Of a stretch of DNA of 64,000 nt, positions 40,031 through 48,373 are shown piece by piece. This DNA comes from Streptomyces sp. cf386 (lineage in GTDB: Bacteria > Actinomycetota > Actinomycetes > Streptomycetales > Streptomycetaceae). Where the stretch lies: positions 196,594 to 260,593 of the forward strand of contig NZ_FNHV01000012.1 in NCBI RefSeq assembly GCF_900103585.1. The letters run 5' to 3'. Every line of letters begins with the position of its first letter. Positions within the stretch are counted from its first letter, which is position 1. The translations under genes and the position numbers were made by a program. Under the pieces are notes generated by a model. It saw only the letters and a program-made list of their open reading frames with translations. It was not told the origin of the DNA and made no database searches.

Positions 40031-40699
40031 CTAGGACTTCGCGCGGACCAGCCCGGCGTCGTACGCCATGATCACGGCCTGGATGCGGTCGCGTGCCCCG
40101 ATCTTGGCCAGGACCCGTCCGACGTGCTTCTTCACCGTGGACTCGGTGAGGACGAACCGTTCGGCGATCTCCGTGTTCGTCCAGCCCTGGCCGATGGCGA
40201 CCAGCACCTCGCGCTCACGGTCGCTGAGAGTCCCCAGCCGGGGGTCCTCCGCGGCGGGGACGTCGGTCGGCGCGAGGACCTGGTGGGCGTAGGCGTCCAG
40301 CAGGCGGCGGGTCAGGCTGGGCGCGACGACCGCGTCGCCGGTGGCGACGGCCTTGATGCCGGCCACGAGTTCCTCGGGGCGGGCGTCCTTGAGCAGAAAG
40401 CCGCTGGCGCCGGCCCGCAGTCCGTCGTACGCGTACTCGTCGAGGTCGAAGGTGGTGACGATGAGGACGCGGGTACGGCCGCCGGACGCGACGATGCGGC
40501 GGGTGGCCTCGATACCGTCCATGCCGGGCATGCGGATGTCCATGAGGACGACGTCGGGGCGCAGTTCGGCGGCCATGCGGACGGCCTCCGCCCCGTGCTC
40601 CGCCTCGCCGACCGGTTCCAGGCCGGGCGTGCCTTCGAGGAGCATGCGGACGCCCATGCGCTGGAGGGGCTGGTCGTCGGCGATGAGGACGGTCGTCAT
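40031..40699 (-). CDS. NarL/FixJ-type response regulator
   Basis: A 222-residue response regulator with a normal receiver (IADDQ, phosphoacceptor Asp in VVLMDIRMPGMDG, TTF, FLLKD Lys) and a LuxR-type HTH (LSDREREVLVAIGQGWTNTEIAERFVLTESTVKKHVGRVL). It is paired with the histidine kinase whose stop it overlaps (ATGA), and follows the ABC exporter genes, so it probably controls them. Confidence 0.94.
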   Translation of the reverse strand: MTTVLIADDQPLQRMGVRMLLEGTPGLEPVGEAEHGAEAVRMAAELRPDVVLMDIRMPGMDGIEATRRIVASGGRTRVLIVTTFDLDEYAYDGLRAGASGFLLKDARPEELVAGIKAVATGDAVVAPSLTRRLLDAYAHQVLAPTDVPAAEDPRLGTLSDREREVLVAIGQGWTNTEIAERFVLTESTVKKHVGRVLAKIGARDRIQAVIMAYDAGLVRAKS

Positions 40700-42039
40700 G
40701 ACTGGGGGTCTCCTGGTGGTACGTCGAGCACGACGTCCACGAGCCAGCCGTGGCCGGTGTCGCGCGGTCCGATGACGACGGTGCCGCCGTACATGGCGGC
40801 CCGCTGGCGGATGCCGACGAGGCCGTGGCCCGCGTCGTCCGTCCGGGCGGCCGGCTCCGATCGCGGGAGTGCCCCCGGCGGTGCGCCGGTGTCGGCGACC
40901 CGGATACGCACCTCCCGCGCCTCGACGGCGACGGTGACCTCGGCGGACGCGCCCGGCCCCGCGTGCTTGAGCGTGTTGGTCAGGGATTCCTGGACGATCC
41001 GGTACACGGTGAGCTGCACGCCGTCGCCCAGGGATTCGAGCCCGCCCACGGTCCGGTACGTCACCGGCAGTCCGGCCGCGCGCACCCGGGCCAGCAGGGG
41101 TTCCAGGTCCCGGATGCCGGGCTGCGGGCTGAGCATCCGCTCGGCGACCTGGTCCTCGCGCAGGACGCCCAGGACCCGGCGGAGTTCGCTCATGGCCTGG
41201 CGGCCGGTGTCGCCGAGGATGCGCAGGGCCTCCTCGGACTGCTCGCCCCGGCCCGCGGCGAGGGTCGCGGCGCCGTCGGCGACGGTGACCATGACCGAGA
41301 GGTTGTGGCCGACGATGTCGTGCATCTCGCGGGCCACGCGGGAGCGTTCGGCGGCGGCGGTGAGCCGTTCGCGCTGGTCGCGCTCGACCTCCAGGCGCCG
41401 GGCCCGGTCCTCCAGCGCGGCCAGATACATCCGGCGGATACGCAGCGTCAGGCCGATGGCCATGGCCGCCGTCGCCGTCCCCAGGAGGAAGAAGAGACCG
41501 CGCAGCGAATTGCCGACATCCACCAGGACGGAGACCGCCACGCTCGTTTCGACGACGGTCACCGCGGCGGCCCAGCCCAGCGCCCGCAACGAACCGTGCA
41601 GGGCCAGGGAGTACAGCGCGACGAGCGTGCTGATGCCGGCCTGCTGCCACACGCCGAACGACCACTGGACGAGGGACACCAGCGCGATCACGAAGAACGT
41701 GACGGCCGGGGCCCTGCGCCGCCACCACAGCGGCACGATGAGTCCCGCCGCGAAGAGGAACAGCACGCCCGTGGGCATCTCCGCGCTGTGGACCGCCTCG
41801 CCGAAGGGACCGCGGCTGGTGCCGGCGATCAGGTCGGGCAGGCTGATGAGGGCGACGACCAGCACCACCGCGGTGTCGAGCACCCACGGATGCCGGCGGT
41901 CCATCCGCTGCCGGTCCTGCTGGCCGCGCCACATACGGCCCAGCACCGGGTGCGCCCACTCGGCGTCGAACCCGGAGGCCGGCGGGGGCGCCGACCCCCG
42001 GGAGGTCTGCTCGGCGGCTGCCGGACGCTCCGGGTTCAT
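40696..42039 (-). CDS. NarL-partner sensor histidine kinase (HisKA_3 type)
   Basis: About 447 residues. Five or so membrane helices in the N-terminal 200 residues, then the HisKA_3 dimer/phosphoacceptor region (ERSRVAREMHDIVGHNLSVM, His phosphorylated) and a HATPase_c domain (VYRIVQESLTNTLKHAG N-box, IRVADTGAPPG, GHGLVGIRQRAAMYGG). It belongs to the LiaS/DesK class whose sensors lack a large outer domain and often monitor membrane state or the linked transporter. A start three codons upstream (42048) is also possible. Confidence 0.92.
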   Translation of the reverse strand: MNPERPAAAEQTSRGSAPPPASGFDAEWAHPVLGRMWRGQQDRQRMDRRHPWVLDTAVVLVVALISLPDLIAGTSRGPFGEAVHSAEMPTGVLFLFAAGLIVPLWWRRRAPAVTFFVIALVSLVQWSFGVWQQAGISTLVALYSLALHGSLRALGWAAAVTVVETSVAVSVLVDVGNSLRGLFFLLGTATAAMAIGLTLRIRRMYLAALEDRARRLEVERDQRERLTAAAERSRVAREMHDIVGHNLSVMVTVADGAATLAAGRGEQSEEALRILGDTGRQAMSELRRVLGVLREDQVAERMLSPQPGIRDLEPLLARVRAAGLPVTYRTVGGLESLGDGVQLTVYRIVQESLTNTLKHAGPGASAEVTVAVEAREVRIRVADTGAPPGALPRSEPAARTDDAGHGLVGIRQRAAMYGGTVVIGPRDTGHGWLVDVVLDVPPGDPQS

Positions 42040-42064
42040 GACCACCATTGTCCTCGTGCCCAGG

Positions 42065-42910
42065 TCAGGCGTCGGTCCGGACCAGCCGGACGGCCGCCCC
42101 GACGAGGGTCAGCGCCACCCAGCCGGCGAACACCGCGAGTCCCGCGCCGGGCGAGAGGGAGCCCGAGGTCTCGTGCAGGGCGTAGACGGCCGACCCCGCG
42201 TTGCTGGGGAAGTAGGGGCTGAGCGTGTCGTACCAGGAGTCGGGCAGCAGCGAGGCCAGGCCGGGCAGGATCAGCAGGACGCCGACCAGGGCCGCGATGG
42301 CCCCCGCGGAGGAGCGGATCAGGACGCCGAGGGCCACGCCGAACACGGCCACCAGGGCGAGATAGACGCCCGCTCCGGCCAGGCTGCGCAGGACGCCGTC
42401 GTCGCCCAGGGAGAGCGCGATCCGCTCGCCGTCCAGACCCGGGGTGCCCAACTGGAACGCGGCCAGCGCGCCGATGGTGGCCAGGACCAGGGCGATGGGC
42501 CCGATCACGAGGGCCTTGGACCACAGCACCGGCAGTCGGCGCGGTACGGCGGCGAGGGTGGAGCGGATCATGCCGGTGCTGTACTCGCCCGCGGAGAGCA
42601 GCACCCCGAGCACGCCGATGGCCAGTGACGCGAAGGTCACGCCGGTCAGGGCCAGGCTGACGGCGGTGCTGTCGCCGTCGCCGCTGCCCGGTCCGGGCGG
42701 ACCGCCGGTCGCGACGGCGTCGGGGCTGTAGGTGTAGCTGGCGACCGCCCCGAAGAGGACCAGCAGGAACACGGCGACACCCAGGGTGATCCAACTGGAG
42801 CGCAGCGACCAGAACTTGGCCCACTCCGAGCGCAGCACCCGGACGCCGGTGATCTTGTAGTTAGTCGTACGGGCCGGGGCGGGGGCTGGGGCTAGGCTGG
42901 TAACACTCAT
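42065..42910 (-). CDS. ABC-2 type exporter permease
   Basis: A 281-residue permease with six predicted helices. N-terminus ITGVRVLRSEWAKFWSLRSSWITL is typical of ABC-2 (DrrB/NatB-like) permeases, followed by a glycine/aspartate-rich outer loop and GVLGVLLSAGEYSTGMIRSTLAAVPRR. It pairs with the ATPase gene, whose stop codon overlaps its ATG by one base (TGATG). Confidence 0.92.
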   Translation of the reverse strand: MSVTSLAPAPAPARTTNYKITGVRVLRSEWAKFWSLRSSWITLGVAVFLLVLFGAVASYTYSPDAVATGGPPGPGSGDGDSTAVSLALTGVTFASLAIGVLGVLLSAGEYSTGMIRSTLAAVPRRLPVLWSKALVIGPIALVLATIGALAAFQLGTPGLDGERIALSLGDDGVLRSLAGAGVYLALVAVFGVALGVLIRSSAGAIAALVGVLLILPGLASLLPDSWYDTLSPYFPSNAGSAVYALHETSGSLSPGAGLAVFAGWVALTLVGAAVRLVRTDA

Positions 42911-43839
42911 CACGCGGCCTTTCGCTCGGTGTCGACCGGAGCACTCTGGTACTCGACGACATCGCGGGTGAGTTCCATGAACGCCGCCTCCAGGGAGACG
43001 GCCTGCGGGGTGAGTTCGTACAGCGGCACCCCGTGCTCTGCGGCGATCGCCCCGATCTCGCGGGCGTCGCGGCCGGTGACCAGCAGTTCCTCGGCGGAGG
43101 AGGAGCTGATCGTGACGTCCGGGCCGGCCAGCAGCGAGCGCAGCCGCATGGCCTCGGCGGTGGCGACCTTCACGCCGCCACCGCCGGCCTCGCGCGTGAA
43201 GTCGTCGACCGTGGTGTCGGCGAGCAGCCTGCCCCGCCCGATGATCACCAGGTGGTCGGCGATCAGCGCGGTCTCGCTCATCAGGTGCGAGGAGAGCATC
43301 ACCGCCCGCCCCTCGTCGGCCAGGGAGCGCAGCAGGTTGCGCACCCACAACACGCCCTCGGGGTCGAGGCCGTTGACCGGTTCGTCGAGCATGACGATCG
43401 CCGGGTCGCCGAGCAGCGCCGAGGCGATGCCGAGCCGCTGGCCCATGCCGAGCGAGAAGGCGCCGACCCGCTTGCCGGCCACGCTGGTCAGCCCGGCCAG
43501 CTCGATGACCTCGTCCACCCGGCGCCGCGGAATGCCGTGGGTGTACGCGAGCGCCATCAGGTGGTTGAACGCGCTGCGCCCCGGGTGGACGGACTTGGCC
43601 TCCAGCAGCGTGCCGATCTCCTGCAAGGGCGCGGCGTGCCTGGTGTACGACTTGCCGCCCACGGTGACCGAGCCCTTGGTGGGGGCGTCCAGGCCGACGA
43701 TCATGCGCATCGTCGTGGACTTGCCCGCGCCGTTGGGGCCGAGAAAGCCGGTGACCTCACCGGGCCGGACGGTGAAGCTCAGGTGGTCGACGACCGTCTT
43801 GTCGCCGTACCGCTTGGTCAGCTCACGCGCTTCGATCAT
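42910..43839 (-). CDS. ABC exporter ATP-binding protein
   Basis: A 309-residue ATPase: Walker A GPNGAGKST, signature FSLGMGQRLGIASAL (LGMGQ for LSGGQ, usual in DrrA-like exporters), Walker B VMLDEPVNGLD, H-loop SSHLMSE. The C-terminal about 80 residues are the extra domain of the DrrA/NatA group. First gene of the ATPase-permease-kinase-regulator operon. Drugs, peptides or lipids are possible cargo. Confidence 0.93.
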   Translation of the reverse strand: MIEARELTKRYGDKTVVDHLSFTVRPGEVTGFLGPNGAGKSTTMRMIVGLDAPTKGSVTVGGKSYTRHAAPLQEIGTLLEAKSVHPGRSAFNHLMALAYTHGIPRRRVDEVIELAGLTSVAGKRVGAFSLGMGQRLGIASALLGDPAIVMLDEPVNGLDPEGVLWVRNLLRSLADEGRAVMLSSHLMSETALIADHLVIIGRGRLLADTTVDDFTREAGGGGVKVATAEAMRLRSLLAGPDVTISSSSAEELLVTGRDAREIGAIAAEHGVPLYELTPQAVSLEAAFMELTRDVVEYQSAPVDTERKAA

Positions 43840-43959
43840 GGAATCGGCCTTTCCTGCCTCGAACTCGGACCGGGCCGCGGACGCGCCGCGGTGTCTGACT
43901 TCGAACCTAGGAGCGCCGCGGGTCGAGACTCTGGGACCGGAGGGGAATCTTCGGCGCCC

Positions 43960-43981
43960 CAGTGGTACCGCGGTACCACTG
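43960..43981. promoter_or_regulatory. 22-bp perfect palindrome between ABC/two-component operon and GT2 operon
   Basis: CAGTGGTACCG / CGGTACCACTG, all 11 bp of each arm matching. It lies 121 bp before the ABC ATPase start and 149 bp before the glycosyltransferase start, in a divergent 290-bp region. A possible -10 TAGGTT for the ABC side lies at 43904-43909 (minus strand). A dimer of a LuxR-type regulator would suit such a site. Confidence 0.75.
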
Positions 43982-44129
43982 CGCCCACCCGCGCCGACCG
44001 CTCTCAGCGGAGGCCCAGCGGACTCTCGGCGAATTCCCAGCTTGCTGTCGCGGCTTTCCCCGTTTGGGCCGCGAGGGTTCTGCCGGACGACGCGTCACCC
44101 CCACTGTCGCCTCTCCGTACGAGGAATCC

Positions 44130-45383
44130 ATGCCCCAGACTTCCAGCGGCCCGACCACGGCCGACGGCTTCCACCCCGGGCTCCCCGGCCCGTCCGGGAC
44201 CCACACCCCCACCGTCGAGATCGTCATTCCGGTCTACAACGAGGAACGCGCGCTCCCCGGCTGTCTGCGCACTCTGCACGCCCGGCTGCGTGCGCAGCTC
44301 CCGTACCCGTGGCGGATCACCGTCGCGGACAACGCCAGCGTCGACCGCACCCTCCAGGTGGCGACGGAACTCGCCGCCGAGCTGCCCGGGTTGGAGGTCC
44401 GCCACCTGGACCGCAAGGGCCGCGGCCTGGCACTGCGCACCGTGTGGGGCGCCAGCGAGGCCGACATCGTCGTCTACATGGACGTCGACCTGTCCACGGG
44501 TCTCGACGGACTGCTGCCCCTGATCGCCCCGCTGGCCAGCGGCCATTCCGACCTGGCCGTCGGCAGTCGGCTCGCGCCGGGCGCGCGGACCGTGCGCGGA
44601 CCGCGCCGCGAGGTGGTCTCCCGCTGCTACAACGGGCTGATCCGGCTGACCCACGGGGCCCGGTTCAGCGACGCGCAGTGCGGCTTCAAGGCCGCCCGCA
44701 CCGAGGTGCTGCGCCCGCTGCTGGAGAAGACGCGGGACGACGCCTGGTTCTTCGACACCGAGCTTCTGCTGCTCGCCGAGCACAACGGGCTGCGCATCCA
44801 TGAGGTGCCGGTCGACTGGGTGGAGGACGTCGACACCCGCGTCGACGTCGTCGGCACCGCCGCGGACGACCTGCGGGGGCTGTATCGCATGGCCCGGCTG
44901 AAGGCGTCCGGCGCCGCCCGCGTCACGCTGCCACGCCGTCCCGCCCCGGCCGCCGAGCACCCGGACGCGGTACTGGCCCCCGAGACCGGCCGCTCCCGGT
45001 TCACCTGGGAGGTGGGCTGCTTCGTCGCGATCGGCATCGCCTCGACCGTCGGACAGGCGCTCCTCTACTGGCTGTTGCGGGGCTGGTGGCCGCCCGCGGT
45101 CGCCAACCTCCTCTCCCTGCTGGTGCTCACGGTCCTCAACACCGAGGCCAACCGCCGCCTGACGTTCCGCTGGTCCGCGACCGGCGTGAGCCGGGCCCAC
45201 CTGGGCGCGGGCGTCCTGTTCCTGCTCGGCTACCTCGTCACTTCCGCCGCCGTGCTGCTGTACCGCGAGAGCAGTCCGGACGCCTCGGCCGCCGCCGAGA
45301 CCGTCGTACTGGCCGCATCGTCGCTGCTGGTCACCGCGGTGCGCTTCGTGGTGCTGCGGCTGGCCGTCTTCCGGCGGCGCTGA
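44130..45383 (+). CDS. GT2 glycosyltransferase fused to GtrA-like membrane domain
   Basis: A 417-residue protein: GT-A domain about 25-270 (VEIVIPVYNEERALPGCL, VADNASVDRT, VVYMDVDLSTGLDGLLPL DxD motif, DAQCGFKA, EVPVDWVEDVDTRVD), similar to dolichyl/polyprenyl-phosphate sugar synthases, and a C-terminal GtrA-like four-helix domain (about 290-415). It probably loads a sugar on a polyprenyl phosphate and flips it or holds it at the membrane, for use by the following GT39 enzyme. GAGGAAT precedes the ATG at 44130. Confidence 0.9.
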   Translation: MPQTSSGPTTADGFHPGLPGPSGTHTPTVEIVIPVYNEERALPGCLRTLHARLRAQLPYPWRITVADNASVDRTLQVATELAAELPGLEVRHLDRKGRGLALRTVWGASEADIVVYMDVDLSTGLDGLLPLIAPLASGHSDLAVGSRLAPGARTVRGPRREVVSRCYNGLIRLTHGARFSDAQCGFKAARTEVLRPLLEKTRDDAWFFDTELLLLAEHNGLRIHEVPVDWVEDVDTRVDVVGTAADDLRGLYRMARLKASGAARVTLPRRPAPAAEHPDAVLAPETGRSRFTWEVGCFVAIGIASTVGQALLYWLLRGWWPPAVANLLSLLVLTVLNTEANRRLTFRWSATGVSRAHLGAGVLFLLGYLVTSAAVLLYRESSPDASAAAETVVLAASSLLVTAVRFVVLRLAVFRRR

Positions 45384-47608
45384 TGTCCCGCCGTCTTGCG
45401 GCCGCCTCGATGTCCCGTCCGTTTCCCGCCACCGGAGAGCGAACCGCAACCGTGACCGAAACCTCCCACGCCCCGTCGGCGACGTCCCAAGGCCCGTCGG
45501 CCACCTCCGCGAGCCCGCCACCGCCGGTCGTCGCCGGCCGTGCGCTGCCGCGCTGGGCCGCCCCGGCCGCCCTCGGCGCGATCCTGCTCCTGGCCGCGGT
45601 GCTCTACGGCTGGGCCCTCGGCTCCCTCGGCTGGGGCAACAGCTACTACTCGGCCGCCGTGAAGTCGATGGGGCAGAGCTGGACCAACTTCCTCTTCGGC
45701 GCCTACGACCCCGCCGGCGTCGTCACCGTCGACAAGCCCCCGGCCGCGCTGTGGCCCCAGGTCATCAGCACCAAGATCTTCGGCCTGCACGGCTGGGCGG
45801 TGATCCTGCCCCAGACGCTGGAAGGCGTCGCCGCGGTCCTCGTCCTGCACCGGACGGTGCGCCGCTGGGCGGGCGAGGGCGCCGGTCTGCTCGCCGCCCT
45901 GGTCCTGACGCTCACCCCCATCACGGTGGCGATCAACCGCGACAACAACCCCGACACCCTGCTGGTGCTGACGCTGGTCGCGGCCGCGTACGCGCTGACC
46001 CGGGCGCTGCGGGCACCCGCGGGCCGGTCGGCGCTGTGGTGGCTGTGCGGCAGCGGTTTCCTGATCGGGTTCGGGTTCCTGACGAAGATGCTGGCCGCCT
46101 GGATGGTGATCCCGGCCTTCGCCGCGGCCTGGCTGGTGGGCGCGGCCGGGACCTGGCTCGTACGGCTCCGCCGGCTGCTGGTCGCGGGGGCCGTGCTGGC
46201 CGTGTCCTCGCTGTGGTGGGTCGCTTTGGTGGCGCTGTGGCCCGGCGATCGCCCGTACATCGGCGGGAGCGAGGACGGCTCGGCCTGGGACCTGGTCATC
46301 GGGTACAACGGCTTCGGCCGGATCTTCGGTGAGGGCGGCACCGCCGGCGGTTTCGGCGGCGGTGTCTCCTTCGGGGGCGCCGCGGGGCTCGGCCGGCTCT
46401 TCAACGACCAGGTCGGCGGCCAGATCGGCTGGCTGCTGCCGCTGTGCGGAGTCGCGCTGGGCGTCGCGGTGACGGTCGCGGTGCTGCGCCGACGCGGAAG
46501 CACGGCCGCGGGCGAGCCGCTCGCCGCTTCCGGGTGGGTGCTGTGGGGGACCTGGCTCGTGGTGTGCGGGCTCGTGTTCGCCACGCAGGAGGGCACCTTC
46601 CATCCGTACTACACCACCCAGTTGGCCCCTGCCGTCGCCGCCCTCGCGGCGGGCCTCGCGACCGCGCTGGTCCGTGCTCAACGGGCCGGTGCGCGCTGGG
46701 CGTTGCCGACCGGGGCCGGGGGCGTACTGGTCACCGCGGTCTGGGCGGTCGTCGTGATCGAGCGGGAGCCGTCCTGGAACGGGTGGCTGACGTGGCTGGT
46801 GGCGGTCATGGCGTGCGCCGCGATCGCGCTGCTGCTGGTTTCGGTACGACGGCACCGGCTGCTGCCGGTCGCGCTGGGCGGGGCTGTGCTCGCGGTGGTG
46901 ATGGCGCCGGGCGCATGGGCGGTCACGGTTCCCGGGTCCGACTCCGCGATGGGCGGCGCCAATCCGACGGCGGGACCGGTCGGCGGGATGCCCTTCGGGG
47001 CGGGTGGCATGCCTGGTGGGGGTTCTGCCGGGATGCCCGGCGGGGCCCTGGGCGAGGCGCCGGAGGACATGCCGTCGGGGATGCCGCCCGGTATGCCTTC
47101 GGGGATGCCCGGCTTCGGTGGCGGCCGAGCAGGCGGTGCGGGCGGCACGGCCGGCGCCGGAGGCCTCGGTCGGCTCATGGGAGCCACCGGCCTCACCGCC
47201 GACCAGCGCAAGATCCTCGACTACGCCGTCGAGAACTCCGGTTCGGCCCGGATCAGCCTCGCCGTCGAGGGCGGTGCGAACGCCACGTCCTCGTTCATCC
47301 TGGACAGCGACGCCACCGTCATCGGCATGGGCGGCTTCATCGGCACCGACGACGCGCCGTCCGTCGACCAGCTGGAGACCTGGACCGGGACCGGCCAACT
47401 GCGCTACGTCCTGGGCTCGGACGGCCGCGGCTTCGGCGCGATGCCCGGCGGCAGCGGCGACGCGGCCTCCCGGCGCTCCGAGTGGATCAGCGAGAACTGC
47501 ACCGAGGTCGCGCCCTCCGCCTACGGCGGCAGCACCGACGACGACTCCGCGGCCACCGGCATGATGGGAGCCGGCACCACCCTGTACGACTGCGCCGACC
47601 AGCAGTGA
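45383..47608 (+). CDS. GT39/ArnT-like membrane glycosyltransferase (YkcB type)
   Basis: About 741 residues. The N-terminal 500 residues hold about 11-13 helices; LGWGNSYYSAAVKSMGQSW, FGAYDPAGVVTVDKPPAALWPQ and INRDNNPDTLLVL are the markers of this ArnT/PMT-like family, which transfers sugars from polyprenyl phosphate outside the membrane. A Gly/Met/Pro-rich linker (about 525-595, MPGG/MPSG repeats) leads to a soluble C-terminal domain ending with ENCTEV and LYDCAD. ATG at 45383 overlaps the upstream stop (TGATG); starts at 45410 or 45452 are possible, since the first 25 residues are not conserved-looking. Confidence 0.88.
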   Translation: MSRRLAAASMSRPFPATGERTATVTETSHAPSATSQGPSATSASPPPPVVAGRALPRWAAPAALGAILLLAAVLYGWALGSLGWGNSYYSAAVKSMGQSWTNFLFGAYDPAGVVTVDKPPAALWPQVISTKIFGLHGWAVILPQTLEGVAAVLVLHRTVRRWAGEGAGLLAALVLTLTPITVAINRDNNPDTLLVLTLVAAAYALTRALRAPAGRSALWWLCGSGFLIGFGFLTKMLAAWMVIPAFAAAWLVGAAGTWLVRLRRLLVAGAVLAVSSLWWVALVALWPGDRPYIGGSEDGSAWDLVIGYNGFGRIFGEGGTAGGFGGGVSFGGAAGLGRLFNDQVGGQIGWLLPLCGVALGVAVTVAVLRRRGSTAAGEPLAASGWVLWGTWLVVCGLVFATQEGTFHPYYTTQLAPAVAALAAGLATALVRAQRAGARWALPTGAGGVLVTAVWAVVVIEREPSWNGWLTWLVAVMACAAIALLLVSVRRHRLLPVALGGAVLAVVMAPGAWAVTVPGSDSAMGGANPTAGPVGGMPFGAGGMPGGGSAGMPGGALGEAPEDMPSGMPPGMPSGMPGFGGGRAGGAGGTAGAGGLGRLMGATGLTADQRKILDYAVENSGSARISLAVEGGANATSSFILDSDATVIGMGGFIGTDDAPSVDQLETWTGTGQLRYVLGSDGRGFGAMPGGSGDAASRRSEWISENCTEVAPSAYGGSTDDDSAATGMMGAGTTLYDCADQQ

Positions 47609-47635
47609 CGGACGGCAGAACGGACCTCGCGCACC

Positions 47636-48373
47636 ATGGATGAGCAGCCCCCCGCCCGGCTCACCCACCGCGTCCTCGTCGTCGAGGACGACCCCGGCAT
47701 CCGCTACCTGCTGGAGTCGGCCCTGAGCCTGTCCGGCTACCGGGTGAGCACCGCAACGACGGGCCACGGCGCCCTGCTGGAGGTCGAGCGGTTCCGCCCC
47801 GACCTGATCCTGCTCGACGTGATGCTGCCCGACCTGGACGGTTTCGAGGTCACCCGGGGACTGCGCGCGGTGGGTGTGCGCACCCCGGTGCTGTTCCTGA
47901 CGGCCCGCACCGAGGTCGAGAGCCGGATCGCCGGCCTCGGCGCGGGCGGTGACGACTACGTGGGCAAGCCGTTCAGTGTCGAGGAGGTGCTGCTGCGCAT
48001 CCGCGCCATCCTGCGTCGTACGGGGCACGACGTCCCGTACGACGCGGGCGAGGACCAGGCCGAGGTGCTGCGCTTCGCGGACCTCGAACTGGACGAGCGG
48101 GCCCACGAGGTGCACCGGGCGGGGCAGTACATCGCGCTCTCCCCGACCGAGTTCAAGCTGCTCGCCTTCCTGATGGAGAACCCGAACCGGGTGCTCAGCA
48201 AGTCCCAGATCCTCGACCGGGTCTGGGGCTACGACTTCGCGGGCGACGGCCGCATCGTGGAGACCTATGTGCGGTACCTGCGGCGCAAGATCGACCACCT
48301 CGATCCGCCGCTGATCCACACGCGGCGGGGCGTGGGGTACTGTCTGCGGCTGCCGCGCGGGACCGAGGGATGA
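47636..48373 (+). CDS. OmpR/PhoB-type response regulator
   Basis: A 245-residue regulator: receiver (VLVVEDDPGIRYLL, Asp in LILLDVMLPDLDGFE, FLTA, DDYVGKPF) and a winged-helix DNA-binding domain (LSPTEFKLLAFLMENPNRVLSKSQILDRVWGYDF, VETYVRYLRRKI, RGVGYCLRL). It overlaps the histidine kinase gene by 4 nt and follows the GT39 gene by 27 nt, so all four genes are one unit. Confidence 0.95.
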   Translation: MDEQPPARLTHRVLVVEDDPGIRYLLESALSLSGYRVSTATTGHGALLEVERFRPDLILLDVMLPDLDGFEVTRGLRAVGVRTPVLFLTARTEVESRIAGLGAGGDDYVGKPFSVEEVLLRIRAILRRTGHDVPYDAGEDQAEVLRFADLELDERAHEVHRAGQYIALSPTEFKLLAFLMENPNRVLSKSQILDRVWGYDFAGDGRIVETYVRYLRRKIDHLDPPLIHTRRGVGYCLRLPRGTEG

